Positions 7,655-16,583 of a stretch of DNA of 39,288 bases are shown here, piece by piece. Position numbers and translations under genes: made by a program. The stretch lies in NCBI GenBank assembly GCA_022564995.1, contig JADFKK010000030.1:1-39288 (forward strand), given 5' to 3'. The stretch's first letter is position 1; each line of letters starts with the position of its first letter. This DNA comes from Planctomycetota bacterium. Lineage in GTDB: Bacteria > Planctomycetota > Planctomycetia > Pirellulales > JADFKK01. The notes under the pieces are model-generated. The model was not told where the DNA came from. It saw nothing but the letters and a program-made list of their open reading frames with translations, and did not search any database.

Positions 7655-8623
7655 TTACACCTTGATGTCGACGATTTTTCGGATGACCAGAGCCCCGAAC
7701 AGCATCGAGAGGCCTGCCCCGGCGAGCATTTTCTTGCCCATCGGGTCGGTAAACAGCACCGAGGCATACTCGGGGTTGAGGCGGTAAACGGCCACAAACA
7801 ACACCGGCGGCAAAGCCAGCAACACAATGCCCGAGAGGCGTCCCTCGCCGGTCAGGGCCTGAACTTGACCGAGGATTTTGTATCGTTCGCGGATCAGGCT
7901 GCCAATTTTGTCGAGAATCTCCGCCAGGTCGCCACCGGTTTGACGTTGCAGAATGACGGCGGTGGCGAAAAACTTCAGATCGAGATTCGGTACGCGAAGG
8001 GTCATGTTGTCGAGCGCAACGTCGATCGACACGCCGAGGTTCTGCTCTTCGTATACCTGAGAGAATTCCGTGCAGATCGGCTCCGACATTTCCGTGGCGA
8101 CCAGTTCCATCGCCGCCGCCAGCGAATGACCGGAGCGCAATGCGCGGGCGATCAACTCCAGGGCGTCGGAGAGCTGTTGGCCGAATTTCGCCAGGCGTCT
8201 TTTCCGTCGAAACAGCACCCACATCAGCGGCAACACGGAAGTCATGGCCCCCAACACCGGGGCGACGAACAACCCCATGCCCAAGACCAACGCCAACACG
8301 AATCCGCCGGCCCCGACGCCCGCGGAAATCGCGACGAAGCGGGTCACGGTGAGCGAAGTATCGGCCTGCTCGAACAGCAACGTCAAGTTGCCGAAGCGTT
8401 CGAAGAACTCGTCGAAGACGCCGGGCGTGTCGTCGAGCGGTTCGGCCAGCACGCTCTCGCCGAGGGCACCGTCCAGGCGAGGGTCGAGCTTCTTGAGTTG
8501 GGTCAGCGCGTCGAGACGGTTCTCGAATTTTCCGCCGGACGAACCGCGGATCAACACCGCCACCCCGCCCACCAATGAGGCGACGCCGACGAACACGACG
8601 ATAATCAGTATCAAAGGGCTCAA
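7655..8623 (-). CDS. tadB: Tad inner-membrane platform protein TadB
   Basis: The protein has 322 residues. The start codon is TTG at 8621-8623, one base after the tadA stop, with GGAGG lying inside the end of tadA. This suggests translational coupling. It has an N-terminal membrane helix (LILIIVVFVGVASLVGGVAVLI), a central hydrophobic pair near residues 95-140 and a T2SSF domain (LSDALELIARALRSGHSLAAAMELVA, then TAVILQRQTGGDLAEILDKI). A C-terminal hydrophobic region ends VIRKIVDIKV. It partners TadC as the platform for pilus extrusion. Confidence 0.92.
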   Translation of the reverse strand: MSPLILIIVVFVGVASLVGGVAVLIRGSSGGKFENRLDALTQLKKLDPRLDGALGESVLAEPLDDTPGVFDEFFERFGNLTLLFEQADTSLTVTRFVAISAGVGAGGFVLALVLGMGLFVAPVLGAMTSVLPLMWVLFRRKRRLAKFGQQLSDALELIARALRSGHSLAAAMELVATEMSEPICTEFSQVYEEQNLGVSIDVALDNMTLRVPNLDLKFFATAVILQRQTGGDLAEILDKIGSLIRERYKILGQVQALTGEGRLSGIVLLALPPVLFVAVYRLNPEYASVLFTDPMGKKMLAGAGLSMLFGALVIRKIVDIKV

Positions 8624-8624
8624 C

Positions 8625-9950
8625 TCAATCCTCCATCATGACTCTTTGTCGGAAGGCACTGGCGGGCAGCCGGACGCCCGACGATTCGAGTCGCTCCATA
8701 AACGACGGGCGAATACCGCTGGCCTCGAACCGGCCGACGGCACGCCCCGCTTCGTTGATTCCGGTCTTGACGTATGTGTAAATGTCCTGCATCACGATGG
8801 TGTCTTGTTCCATGCCGACAATTTCGGTAATCGCGGTTACCTTTCGCAGGCCGCCCTGCAAGCGATTGACCTGCACGATCAAGTCGATCGCGCTGGCGAT
8901 TTGCTGCCGCATCGCCTTGAGCGGCATTTCAAATCCCGACATCATGATCATCGTCTCGATGCGGGCCATGGCGTCGCGAGGCGTATTCGCATGGATCGTT
9001 GTCAGCGAGCCTTCGTGACCCGTGTTCATCGCCTGCAGCATGTCGAGCGTTTCCGCGCCGCGACATTCGCCGATGATGATGCGTTCGGGCCGCATTCGCA
9101 GGGCGTTCCTTACCAGGTCGGTCGCCGTGATGGCCCCCTTGCCCTCGACGTTGGGAGGTCGGGTTTCGAGCCGTACGACGTGGTCCTGCTGAAGCTGTAA
9201 TTCGGCCGCGTCTTCGATCGTGACGATACGGTCTTCTTCGCTGATGAAGCTCGACAGCGTGTTGAGCAGCGTCGTTTTACCCGACCCGGTTCCGCCGGAG
9301 ATGATAATGTTCAGCCGGGCCTTGATGGCCCCTTCCAACAGCATCACCATCTCGGGCGTAAAGGCTCGGTAGTTGAGCAGGTCTTCTAGTTTGAGCGGGT
9401 TGGTGCCAAAGCGGCGGATCGAGACGCACGGGCCGTCGAGCGCCAGCGGCGGGATGATCGCGTTCACCCGTGAGCCGTCTTGCAGCCGCGCGTCGACCAT
9501 CGGGCAGGTTTCGTCAACGCGGCGTCCGACCTTGGAGACGATGCGGTCGATGATCTGCATCAGATGGTCATTGTCGCGAAACGTGACGTCGGTTTTTTCC
9601 ATCCGCCCTTTACGTTCGACGTAGACGCTCTTGGGACCGTTAATCAGGATGTCGCTGATCGTGGAGTCCTTAAGCAACATTTCCAGCGGTCCGAGGCCGA
9701 ACGTCTCGTCGAGCACTTCCTCGATGAGCCGCTCGCTTTCCGTGCGGTTGAGTCGGGTGTCTTCGGTTTCGCAAAGATGCTCAACCACCAGGCGAATCTC
9801 GCGACGCAGCGTGTCGCCCGCCAGATCGCCCAGGCGCGACATGTCGAGTTTGTCGACGAGCTTGCTGTGAATGCGCTGCTTGAGCGCTTCGAAGTCTTCG
9901 GACGATGCCTCGGAGGCTCGTCCCATCGAGGGTGATGTAGAAAGTGCCAT
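8625..9950 (-). CDS. tadA: Flp pilus assembly ATPase TadA/CpaF
   Basis: The protein has 441 residues. This cytoplasmic secretion ATPase powers Flp pilin polymerisation. Walker [10 protein letters not shown] is at 219-227, followed by the Asp-box region [10 protein letters not shown], the [18 protein letters not shown] stretch containing Walker B, and the His-box HANTPRDAM. The N-terminal domain ([15 protein letters not shown]) is typical of CpaF. The ATG at 9948-9950 was taken; a weaker alternative is the Met ten codons in, and neither has a strong ribosome site. A 709-bp gap with a family B repeat separates it from cpaE upstream, unlike the tight spacing of the other late genes. Confidence 0.95.
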   Translation of the reverse strand: MALSTSPSMGRASEASSEDFEALKQRIHSKLVDKLDMSRLGDLAGDTLRREIRLVVEHLCETEDTRLNRTESERLIEEVLDETFGLGPLEMLLKDSTISDILINGPKSVYVERKGRMEKTDVTFRDNDHLMQIIDRIVSKVGRRVDETCPMVDARLQDGSRVNAIIPPLALDGPCVSIRRFGTNPLKLEDLLNYRAFTPEMVMLLEGAIKARLNIIISGGTGSGKTTLLNTLSSFISEEDRIVTIEDAAELQLQQDHVVRLETRPPNVEGKGAITATDLVRNALRMRPERIIIGECRGAETLDMLQAMNTGHEGSLTTIHANTPRDAMARIETMIMMSGFEMPLKAMRQQIASAIDLIVQVNRLQGGLRKVTAITEIVGMEQDTIVMQDIYTYVKTGINEAGRAVGRFEASGIRPSFMERLESSGVRLPASAFRQRVMMED

Positions 9951-10208
9951 GCCAGTTGTTTGCCGTTCGATCTAATGATTTCTTCAGGAGTCGTGATTTG
10001 CCCGCGACGGCGGGCCCACCAATCGAGCCCAAGAGGCTTGGCACACGCCAACCCGCATCCAAACATAGCTTACGCCATGGCTTGTGCGGGGCCGGAAGTT
10101 GCTCCGCCCGCGACAAGCCGAAAGATACGGCAAGGGGTGCTGCGGATCGGGCGCACGGCGCGCGGAGATAACGATTGTTCGTGTCGCAATGGCCGAGGTG
10201 AGCCGCGA

Positions 10209-10438
10209 GCGTAAGTTTTGAAGTTGCGCAAATCAGCCGCGGAGCGGCGACATCAAATAGCCTGGGGCGCGAGCCCCAGGAAATCGTGGTCGAATTAAGT
10301 TCTGAAAGCCCCGGAGGGGCGACATCGGATGACGTCGCACTGTGTGCCGCCCCTCCGGGGCTTTCCCGCTGGATCATCGACATTATCCCTGGGGCTCGCG
10401 CCCCAGGCTATTTGATGTCGTCCCTCCGGGACTAAGAA
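10209..10438 (+). repeat. Interspersed repeat family B, copy 1 (230 bp)
   Basis: It is nearly identical, in opposite orientation, to 25416-25644. It contains three palindromic parts: CCTGGGGCGCGAGCCCCAGG near 10262, AAAGCCCCGGAGGGGCG against its inverse near 10307-10368, and CCTGGGGCTCGCGCCCCAGG near 10390. There is no coding frame of its own. By eye only a handful of differences separate the two copies. Confidence 0.85.
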
Positions 10439-10512
10439 TGCGCAGCTTCAAAAAGCGTAAGCGAGGGGGTGCTACAACCGCACGCGAAGAGCTTGACGCC
10501 CAGCGAGGGATT

Positions 10513-10541
10513 ACCGGCGGCCTAGCGGCCTCCGCTCGCCG
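10513..10541 (+). repeat. REP-like palindrome family J, copy 1
   Basis: The core ACCGGCGGCCTAGCGGCC is followed by TCCGCTCGCCG. Related units stand at 16827-16857 (inverted) and 19387-19415, where the inner stem differs but the outer ACCG..CG and GCTCGCCG are kept. Confidence 0.55.
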
Positions 10542-10659
10542 AGCATCGTTTCGTGAGACATTTATTTCTCGAACGATGCTAAGCCGCCGGCCGATTTATT
10601 ATTCGTTATTGGTCATTCACCATTGGTCATTGCGGATTCACCTTACGCAAGGGTCAACG

Positions 10660-11886
10660 CTACTCAGATTTCGCGGTCTCTTGGCCTTTGCCCCAAAAAT
10701 TGAACAGGCGGCCTATCGACGACTTTCCGCCCGCATCGCTGGCTGTGGCCGATTCGCCCGTAGCGAGGACGCTGGCCATTTGGCTGATCGTTTGGGTAAT
10801 ATTTGCCTTGGGCGCCTGCTCGAGGAGTGGAATGCCGTTATTCCGACTGCTGGACATGACTCGATAATCGTTGGGGATTTGCCAGAATATCTCGCGGCCG
10901 ATGGTGTCGGCCGCCTTTTTCAAGCTGATCTGGCTCTCGTCGAGCCCGATCCGGTTGACGACGATCTTAACCTTGTCGGCCAGTCCCTCGACTTCTTCAA
11001 AGGCCATCATCAGCCGCACGGTGTTACGCAGACACGGCAAATCGAGTTGGGTGACCAAAAGTACGTCGTCCGCCATCGCCATCGCCACGTGGTCGACCGG
11101 GCTGTAACTCTTCGACAGATCCAGCACCAAGTGGCTGAACGTGGCCTTCAACAAACCGATCACGCGTTGAAAATCCTCGGCGGTGATCAGCGAAACGTCT
11201 TCCAGCTTGATCGGGCGCGGCAGCAAAAACAGGCCCGACGAATGCTTGGTGAGCGATCGCTTGAGCAGGGTGAAGTCCAATCGGGAGACGTTTTGCGCGA
11301 CGTCGACGAGCGTGTAGTCGGGAATCGTGTCGAGAAACACGTCGGCATCGCCCAAACACAGGTCGAGGTCTACCAGCGCGGCGGTGTTCGCCTCGTCGCT
11401 GGCGATGGCACAACCGAGGTTCACCGCCAGGCTCGTGGTGCCCACGCCGCCGGTGGCCCCGGCCACGGCAATGACCCGCGAATTGCGGCTCGTGGAATCG
11501 CCGTCGCCGCCCTGTCTCGACCCAATCCGATCGAGCGCGGCGGCCAAATCTTCGATTCGCAGCGGCTCGGTAAGGAACTCCTTGGCTCCCGCCCGCATCG
11601 CCTGCAAAATGAGCGTTCCGTCTGAGGAACTGCTGGTCACCAGCACGCTGCAATTCGGCGTCGAGCGGCTCAATCGGGCCACCAACGCTAGCGCCTTCTC
11701 GGGATCGTCGTCCATGGCGACGATCCCAATGTCGGGATTGGTCTGACCGACGACGTCGGCAAAGAACTCGTAGCGCGAGCACTCAGCCTCCAGCCACACG
11801 ACGTCCATGCCCAGCAGCGCGGTCTTCAGGTTGTCGCGCGTGCTGTCGTTTGGGTCGACAATCGTTAGTCGCAGAACATTGCTCAT
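10660..11886 (-). CDS. cpaE: Tad localisation factor CpaE/TadZ, MinD/ParA-type ATPase
   Basis: The protein has 408 residues. Residues 5-120 look like a receiver-type domain (LRLTIVDPNDSTRDNL, then VLVTSSSSDGTLILQAMRAGAKEFL). From about residue 138 a MinD/ParA-like ATPase follows (VIAVAGATGGVGTTSLAVNLG). Its P-loop is deviant: the canonical KGGVGKT reads TGGVGTT, lacking both lysines, a known trend in TadZ proteins. Further marks are LVDLDLCLGDADVFLD and LVLDLSKSYSPV. These proteins place the pilus machine at the pole or membrane in other bacteria. The start ATG lies 7 bp after the cpaC stop, fitting one operon. It is downstream of cpaC and upstream of cpaF, with the repeat-filled gap between. 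Confidence 0.9.
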   Translation of the reverse strand: MSNVLRLTIVDPNDSTRDNLKTALLGMDVVWLEAECSRYEFFADVVGQTNPDIGIVAMDDDPEKALALVARLSRSTPNCSVLVTSSSSDGTLILQAMRAGAKEFLTEPLRIEDLAAALDRIGSRQGGDGDSTSRNSRVIAVAGATGGVGTTSLAVNLGCAIASDEANTAALVDLDLCLGDADVFLDTIPDYTLVDVAQNVSRLDFTLLKRSLTKHSSGLFLLPRPIKLEDVSLITAEDFQRVIGLLKATFSHLVLDLSKSYSPVDHVAMAMADDVLLVTQLDLPCLRNTVRLMMAFEEVEGLADKVKIVVNRIGLDESQISLKKAADTIGREIFWQIPNDYRVMSSSRNNGIPLLEQAPKANITQTISQMASVLATGESATASDAGGKSSIGRLFNFWGKGQETAKSE

Positions 11887-11893
11887 GATGCCT

Positions 11894-13663
11894 CTACTTT
11901 AGTATGTCATACCCAATGGGCCCGATCAGACCGGGGCTGCCGTCGGCGCTCGTGGAACTGGGCCAGGGCGAATCCGCTCCGGGGGTCCGATCGTACGTGT
12001 CGGGACGAATTACCGATTGGCTTTGCATCCGCGGTTGCTGCAACCCGTCAGCCAACACCGTGGGAGCCGCCGAGCGGCGAGTTCGAAAACGGTCCGACCA
12101 ACGGCCCGACCGCGACGGTGGCGGTTCGATTCGAGGAGCCAGCAACTGCGCCCCGGGCGATGCCGCCGGACGAATCACGGCGCCGCGCGGCCGCGTTCGA
12201 GCTTCTTCCGCAGGCAACGCGGCGGGTTTTTCCGCGGGCGTGCCTGGTTGCTGTAGGGCGGGTGCCGGCGGCTTGTCGAGCGCGCCACGCAGCCGTCCGG
12301 GAAACGGTCCGGGCGGACAGTAAGGCACTTCCAGATGGCCACGCCAATACAAGTCGACGTCGTCGGGGCTGGTCGTGTTCAGGCCCGGTCCGCCCGGCGG
12401 AACCTCGTGCGGGTCGAGCGGCTCGACCAACTCGGGCCGGATCAGGATCAACAGTTCGATCTCGTTGCGCACCTCTCTCACGGCACGGAAAGGGACGCCG
12501 AAGAACGGAATGTCGCTCAGCCAGGGGATGCCGGCGTTCTGGGCTTCGGTGCGTACCTGTATCAGGCCAGCCAGGGCCAGCGTCTGGCCGGGCTTCATTT
12601 CCACGCCCGTGTTGACCTCGCGAACCGTTATGGCCGGGGTGGTGATACCGTCCGATGTAGTAACGCCTTGTGAATTGTCACGCTCACTGATGCGCGCGCG
12701 CACCTCGAGCTTGATGTTTCCGTTACCCAGCACGATCGGAACGAAGTCGACCTGCGTGCCGAAATTTTTCCATTGAATTGTAGGGGGGTTGAACGCGCCT
12801 CCAGACACAAGAACTGGAAACTCGCCTCCAACATGGAAGCTTGCCGGCCGGCCGCTGATGGTCGTGATTCTCGGCTCGGCCAGCACCTTGATCAGATCGT
12901 TCTGACGCAGCGCGTCGAGGAACGCGAAGAAGCTCGACCCGGTAAAACGCAGTGTGTCACCGGGGACCGTGGGAAACCCTGTTCGGGCTTCATTAAGCAG
13001 CCCGGAGATGCTCGAGGCGATCACGTCGCCGCCGGAAGAGAGGGCCGCAAAGTCGATGCCCAGTTTCCGCAGCTTGGTCCGCGAGACTTCCATGATCTTC
13101 ACGTTGAGCACCACCTGTTGCACGCCGCCGATCTGCATGTTGTTGATCACGCTGGGGTAATACAGCTCGCTCATCCGCACAATGCGGCTCACCTGACCGG
13201 CCTCGGCCACATAACCGGACAGCACGACGCTGTTACCAACCGGGGTAATTCTGATCGACGTGTTGGGAAACTCCCGCTTCAGCAGCATCTGTAGCTCGCG
13301 CGAGTCGCCGTAGACCGCCACGTCGATCGTAAAAATTTCTCCCTGCTCGTTCCACAAGTTGACTTGTGTCACGCCCGGCCGTTTGGCCAGCACCTGAATC
13401 TGATTGGGCGAGAGGGCCGTCAACTCAAGCACCTCGGGGTTGTTTACCTGAGCCCGAGGGATATTCTGTTCGAGCGTGAGGATGCGGCTGGACTTGACGA
13501 TCATCTCCATGCGCTCCGTGGCGGAGTCAATCTTCTGGACGATCGAATGGGGCCGCTGAAACTGTTGCTGGGCGATGACCCAAGCGGGAAGCAAACAGAG
13601 ACCGAGCAGTACCGTCAGCACTCGTCGATACGTGCGGAGACCGCGAAAAAGTGTAGCTAACAT
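11894..13663 (-). CDS. cpaC: Outer-membrane secretin CpaC/RcpA of the Flp pilus
   Basis: The protein has 589 residues. The start is the ATG at 13661-13663: an AAGGGGGAAA ribosome site precedes it and it opens a signal peptide (RRVLTVLLGLCLLPAWVIAQ). Next comes the pilus/BON-type N-terminal domain (IVKSSRILTLEQNIPRAQ, then VTQVNLWNEQGE). The secretin core (VVLNVKIMEVSRTKLRKLGI, VLAEPRITTISG, GGEFPVLV) ends with IELLILIRPELVEPLDP. After that a Pro/Ala/Arg-rich tail of about 130 residues has no counterpart in the core and might anchor to the planctomycete envelope. The gene forms the outer-membrane channel through which the pilus exits. Confidence 0.92.
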   Translation of the reverse strand: MLATLFRGLRTYRRVLTVLLGLCLLPAWVIAQQQFQRPHSIVQKIDSATERMEMIVKSSRILTLEQNIPRAQVNNPEVLELTALSPNQIQVLAKRPGVTQVNLWNEQGEIFTIDVAVYGDSRELQMLLKREFPNTSIRITPVGNSVVLSGYVAEAGQVSRIVRMSELYYPSVINNMQIGGVQQVVLNVKIMEVSRTKLRKLGIDFAALSSGGDVIASSISGLLNEARTGFPTVPGDTLRFTGSSFFAFLDALRQNDLIKVLAEPRITTISGRPASFHVGGEFPVLVSGGAFNPPTIQWKNFGTQVDFVPIVLGNGNIKLEVRARISERDNSQGVTTSDGITTPAITVREVNTGVEMKPGQTLALAGLIQVRTEAQNAGIPWLSDIPFFGVPFRAVREVRNEIELLILIRPELVEPLDPHEVPPGGPGLNTTSPDDVDLYWRGHLEVPYCPPGPFPGRLRGALDKPPAPALQQPGTPAEKPAALPAEEARTRPRGAVIRPAASPGAQLLAPRIEPPPSRSGRWSDRFRTRRSAAPTVLADGLQQPRMQSQSVIRPDTYDRTPGADSPWPSSTSADGSPGLIGPIGYDILK

Positions 13664-13763
13664 CCGTGTTTCCCCCTTGGATTTCCGTAAAACAGGGTCG
13701 TCGCAAATCGTTAAATTGTGCTGTCGCTTCAGATGCCCGTTGCAGCGAAGCCGCGAATTTCGG

Positions 13764-14855
13764 CTACGGTTCTTGCTGTTCATCCTCGTCGGCGAGGCCG
13801 GTCAGGTCCACCTGATCTTGCGGCAAGTCGGCGTCGTCTGTCGGCCTGACGGTTGCTTGTCCTTGAGTGACGCCCCGGCCGGTCGTCGTTGGCTGACCGC
13901 CCGTACTATTTCTGTCTTGACTGTCTCGTTGCATCCGCTTTGTTTCCAGATCTTGCACCCACACTTCTGGTGTCGAGCCCGACCAGATGACGACCGAAAA
14001 TGGCTTGGGACCGGGCTTTACTTCGGGCTGCTGCTGCTTGGGATCGGGCAGGGAATCGACAACGGGACCGTCTTCATCTTCTCGCTTTGCAATGAAAATC
14101 CCAAAGGGATCTTCCTGGCCTTCGGACAAGTCCCTATCGCTCGACTCCTCCGTCTCTTCGCTCGTGCCACGCAATATCAGGCGGAGCTTCCCAAGCTCTT
14201 CGGCGAAGGCGAGTCGCTCCGCCTGCTTTCGCTTCACGAGCAGCGAGATGTTTTTGATATTGACCGTCAAATCCGTTTCTTCAAATTGCTCGCGATTCGT
14301 CTGACCGTTGATGGCGAACACACGGATGTTGGCAAGAATCGTTATCACCTGTGTGGGAATGCCGTTGTAGCCCGTTTTTTCCAGTTCTTTTTTCTCCACA
14401 AACAACAGCACGTCGACCCGGTCTCCGGGACGCGGCATGTCGCCAATCGCCGTAAGCGACGTCCCCTTGATCGCGTAGGCGCGATATCCGGGCGGAATGG
14501 TTCGCGCCGCGGCGTTGGAGTAACCCTCGCCCATCAGCATCGGCTCGACGATGGCCGAGCCTTTCATGATGCGTGCGCTGGCCTGAGCATTCTCGATGTC
14601 TTCCAATTGGGTCAGCGGGGCTTCCAGGCGTTCGACCAATTCCGAGGGCCAAGATTCGAGCTTGACGTTCGTGCCTTCGCCCGAGACGATGATCTTGTCG
14701 CTATATTTGATGTCCGTCATGGCGACGAAGATGGGCGTCCGATCACCCTCGGGCGCCGCCTGCGCGTTCTTCACGACGATCTGCCGGATGCCAATCGCGG
14801 CGACCAAGCCGCAGCCCAGCGCCAGGACCAAAAGCATGATGGATTTGGGTCGCAT
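13764..14855 (-). CDS. cpaB: Flp pilus assembly protein CpaB/RcpC
   Basis: The protein has 363 residues. The N-terminal membrane anchor is IMLLVLALGCGLVAAIGI. A SAF-type domain follows (TPIFVAMTDIKYSDKIIV), then IPPGYRAYAIKGTSLTAIGDMPRPGDRVDVLL as in RcpC. The C-terminal third is acidic and low in structure, ending DEDEQQEP. The ATG at 14853-14855 has GGGGGA close upstream. RcpC/CpaB is periplasmic and is needed for secretin function. It precedes cpaC by 100 bp. Confidence 0.9.
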   Translation of the reverse strand: MRPKSIMLLVLALGCGLVAAIGIRQIVVKNAQAAPEGDRTPIFVAMTDIKYSDKIIVSGEGTNVKLESWPSELVERLEAPLTQLEDIENAQASARIMKGSAIVEPMLMGEGYSNAAARTIPPGYRAYAIKGTSLTAIGDMPRPGDRVDVLLFVEKKELEKTGYNGIPTQVITILANIRVFAINGQTNREQFEETDLTVNIKNISLLVKRKQAERLAFAEELGKLRLILRGTSEETEESSDRDLSEGQEDPFGIFIAKREDEDGPVVDSLPDPKQQQPEVKPGPKPFSVVIWSGSTPEVWVQDLETKRMQRDSQDRNSTGGQPTTTGRGVTQGQATVRPTDDADLPQDQVDLTGLADEDEQQEP

Positions 14856-15318
14856 GATATTCCCCCAGGAATCGTGACCGCCGTCGTTTCAGACGACAAC
14901 TACCTCTTGGATGTCGCTTTGGGGCTCGTTTCGTTCGAGCCCACACTGCCACGTATTGTGTTACATTGGCGAAAGTTGTAGTGTTTCTTGACCAATTCGG
15001 CCGCGGCCGGCATCTGTCGCCGGTTCGCCAAAACCGCTGCCACAGGTTCCTTTCGGGGCGATCGTCACGATTGCACTTTTCCGAGCGTTCCTCGCAGCTT
15101 GGCCACCAAGTCCGATTCTGAAACGGTTTCTAACCCTGCCATCGCGGCGCGCACGGCGCCCGCATCAGACCCTGTTCGGATTATTCGGCACAACCGTTAG
15201 ACCTTCTCCAGCTTGATGCTTAAAACAGTCTGTCAATCAGCCGCGCGGCGCTAGCCCCCGGTTCGTACAGATTGCGATAAGAACCGGGGGCTAGCGCCCC
15301 GCGGCTGATCGATCCAGC
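14856..15318. other. Gap between cpaA and cpaB
   Basis: No gene was recognised in these 463 bp. The only clear structure is the long inverted repeat at 15236-15309. Any tad transcript coming from flp would have to cross it, so it may reduce downstream transcription or stabilise an mRNA end. A second promoter for cpaB onwards could lie between 14870 and 15230, but I see no convincing one. Confidence 0.5.
15236..15309. repeat. Long-armed stem-loop family H (74 bp)
   Basis: The 29-nt left arm (15236-15264, beginning ATCAGCCGCG and ending CCCCCGGTTC) is the inverse of 15281-15309 with one mismatch, around a 16-nt loop. It lies 9 bp downstream of the cpaA stop on the minus strand and may act as its transcript end. 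Confidence 0.75.
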
Positions 15319-15885
15319 TTAAAACAACAGTCCCGCAAAGGCGAACCAGCCGATCGATCCGATGGCGATTGGAATTCCGTAGGGCAGCAGCAGCATCGAG
15401 CTTTTCCGCTCGGCGGCGATTTCTGAGAGCTTGTTGGGGTCTTTGATCGTAATGATTTCTCCGAAAATTCCCCAGAACTGGTCGCGGTGTTTCGCCCACG
15501 AGCGACGCGATAGCACCATGATCACGGCGATCACGCCGCCCACGATGGTCGTGGCGGCGAAGGCGAAGAACGTATGCGTCGACCAGATCCAGGCGCCGAC
15601 CCCGGCTAGCAGTTTGACGTCGCCGGCGCCCATGCCGCCGATCGCATAGGCCGGCATCAACAAGGCCAGACCGACGCCCGTTCCGACCAGTGACCAGCCC
15701 AATCCGACCCATCCGAAGGCGATCGTGCTGTAAATCCAACCGCTGATGACCAGCGGAAAAGTGATCCAGTTGGGCACCTTGAGTTGACGGCCGTCGATCA
15801 CCGCGGCCACGACCAGGGTGACGGTGACCAACCAGACCGGCCAATTGCCAACAATTGCCTCAACCAAAGCGTTGTCTTCAAACAT
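15319..15885 (-). CDS. cpaA: Prepilin peptidase CpaA/TadV (type IV leader peptidase)
   Basis: The protein has 188 residues and cleaves, and possibly methylates, the Flp pilin leader at the inner membrane. The two catalytic aspartates of this protease class are visible: Asp31 in AAVIDGRQLKVPNW and Asp89 in GMGAGDVKLLA. Several hydrophobic helices surround them, and it lacks the N-terminal zinc/methylase domain of PilD, as usual for TadV. The ATG at 15883-15885 has GGGGGAGA about 11 bp upstream. It lies two genes after flp. Confidence 0.93.
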   Translation of the reverse strand: MFEDNALVEAIVGNWPVWLVTVTLVVAAVIDGRQLKVPNWITFPLVISGWIYSTIAFGWVGLGWSLVGTGVGLALLMPAYAIGGMGAGDVKLLAGVGAWIWSTHTFFAFAATTIVGGVIAVIMVLSRRSWAKHRDQFWGIFGEIITIKDPNKLSEIAAERKSSMLLLPYGIPIAIGSIGWFAFAGLLF

Positions 15886-15946
15886 TGATTGGTAATCTCC
15901 CCCGCGCGCCCGCGCATGAGTCCAGCAGACCCGCGCCGCCGCATGG

Positions 15947-16057
15947 TTATCCCCGCGAGCACAGAACGAAACTCAAAAAGGCGGTAAAGACGGTAAAGAA
16001 ACAGACCACCAACTGGACCGCGCCCGCCATCGCCGGTTCTGCAAATCCTGGTAACAT
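15947..16057 (-). CDS. 36-residue hydrophobic small protein of the Tad locus
   Basis: ATG at 16055-16057, TAA at 15947-15949. An AAAGGAAA ribosome site stands about 7 bp before the start. The product begins MLPGFAEPAMAGAVQL and continues as one membrane helix (VVCFFTVFTAFLSFVLC) before ending SRG. It lies between the flp hairpin and cpaA, on the same strand, with 61 bp to cpaA. Nothing in it matches the pilin cleavage motif (G/XXXXEY), so it is not a second Flp pilin. It may be a small assembly partner or a lineage-specific membrane peptide. Support comes from the good ribosome site, coherent hydrophobicity and position only. Confidence 0.55.
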   Translation of the reverse strand: MLPGFAEPAMAGAVQLVVCFFTVFTAFLSFVLCSRG

Positions 16058-16096
16058 GTTGTTTCCTTTCTGCCCGTGTCGGCCTCATTCAAAATG

Positions 16097-16129
16097 CCCC
16101 CCGGCAATCGACCGTCGACTGCCGGGGGG
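16097..16129 (-). terminator. Hairpin downstream of the pilin gene
   Basis: CCCCCCGGCA at 16097-16106 pairs with TGCCGGGGGG at 16120-16129 (loop 13 nt). On the minus strand it stands about 70 bp after the pilin stop and is followed by CATTTTG. It probably terminates or attenuates, raising pilin mRNA relative to the assembly genes. Confidence 0.6.
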
Positions 16130-16200
16130 TCAAGTTTTCAACCTTTAGCCGCCAACCGCTCCGTAAAACCGGACCGGCCGACGCATACCGATTACGACGC

Positions 16201-16374
16201 CTAGGCGATCGAGTCGGCAACTGCCTGGAACGTCAGGTTGGCGTTGGTACCAATCGCGCTGATCGCCGACAGGCAAACAATCACGATCAGGGCCAACATC
16301 ACCGCGTATTCAACCGCGGTGGGACCATCTTCCGAAGTGAGAAATCGTTGTACCTTCTTAGCAAAATTCATCAT
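16201..16374 (-). CDS. flp: Flp/Fap-type pilin
   Basis: The protein has 57 residues, the usual size of a Flp prepilin. The short basic leader (MMNFAKKVQRFLTSEDG) is followed by PTAVEYAVMLALIVIVCL, which contains the class motif Gly then XXXXEY with Glu at position 5 after the cleavage site. A hydrophobic helix and a short polar end follow. Of two adjacent ATGs, the first (16372-16374) is taken; GGAGGAAG lies about 7 bp upstream. The major subunit is processed by the CpaA product and assembled by TadA/B/C. It is the first gene of the locus. Confidence 0.95.
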   Translation of the reverse strand: MMNFAKKVQRFLTSEDGPTAVEYAVMLALIVIVCLSAISAIGTNANLTFQAVADSIA

Positions 16375-16583
16375 GGTGTTCTTCCTCCGGGTGAATTTGC
16401 GATAACCTTCCGAGCGGAAAATGACCGCGTCAAAACGGTTGCAAGCTATTCCTTTCTCAAGCCGAATCCAACACGAGCGAGCGTCCGACGAAAACAAATC
16501 CGTTAGGCTGTCATTCCAAGAAGTGAAGTTTTGACATGTCGGTCGGAAGACCGCGCCAGGGTGTGCCACGTATTGCGGCTTTC

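Larger units (their letters stand above)
9951..10659. other. Gap inside the Tad operon filled with repeats
   Basis: No gene was recognised in these 709 bp. It holds the family B repeat (10209-10438), a family J palindrome (10513-10541) and a hairpin (AGCATCGTTTCG/CGAACGATGCT, 10542-10580). The rest is unremarkable. Because the flanking genes cpaE and cpaF are normally contiguous in Tad loci, the repeats were probably inserted into a once shorter spacer. Confidence 0.6.

Noticed and set aside
10209..10438. Family B repeat considered as a CRISPR-like array or an insertion sequence
   Set aside because: There are no regularly spaced repeats with unique spacers and no transposase frame; it is a single composite of palindromes.
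13575..14981. 468-codon plus-strand frame over cpaB
   Set aside because: It is antisense to cpaB, has no recognisable motifs or ribosome site, and the minus-strand protein is clearly RcpC/CpaB.
16375..16500. Possible sigma-54 promoter for flp (GGAATAGCTTGC on the minus strand)
   Set aside because: The GG to GC spacing is 8 bp; sigma-54 promoters need 10 bp, so it was not called.
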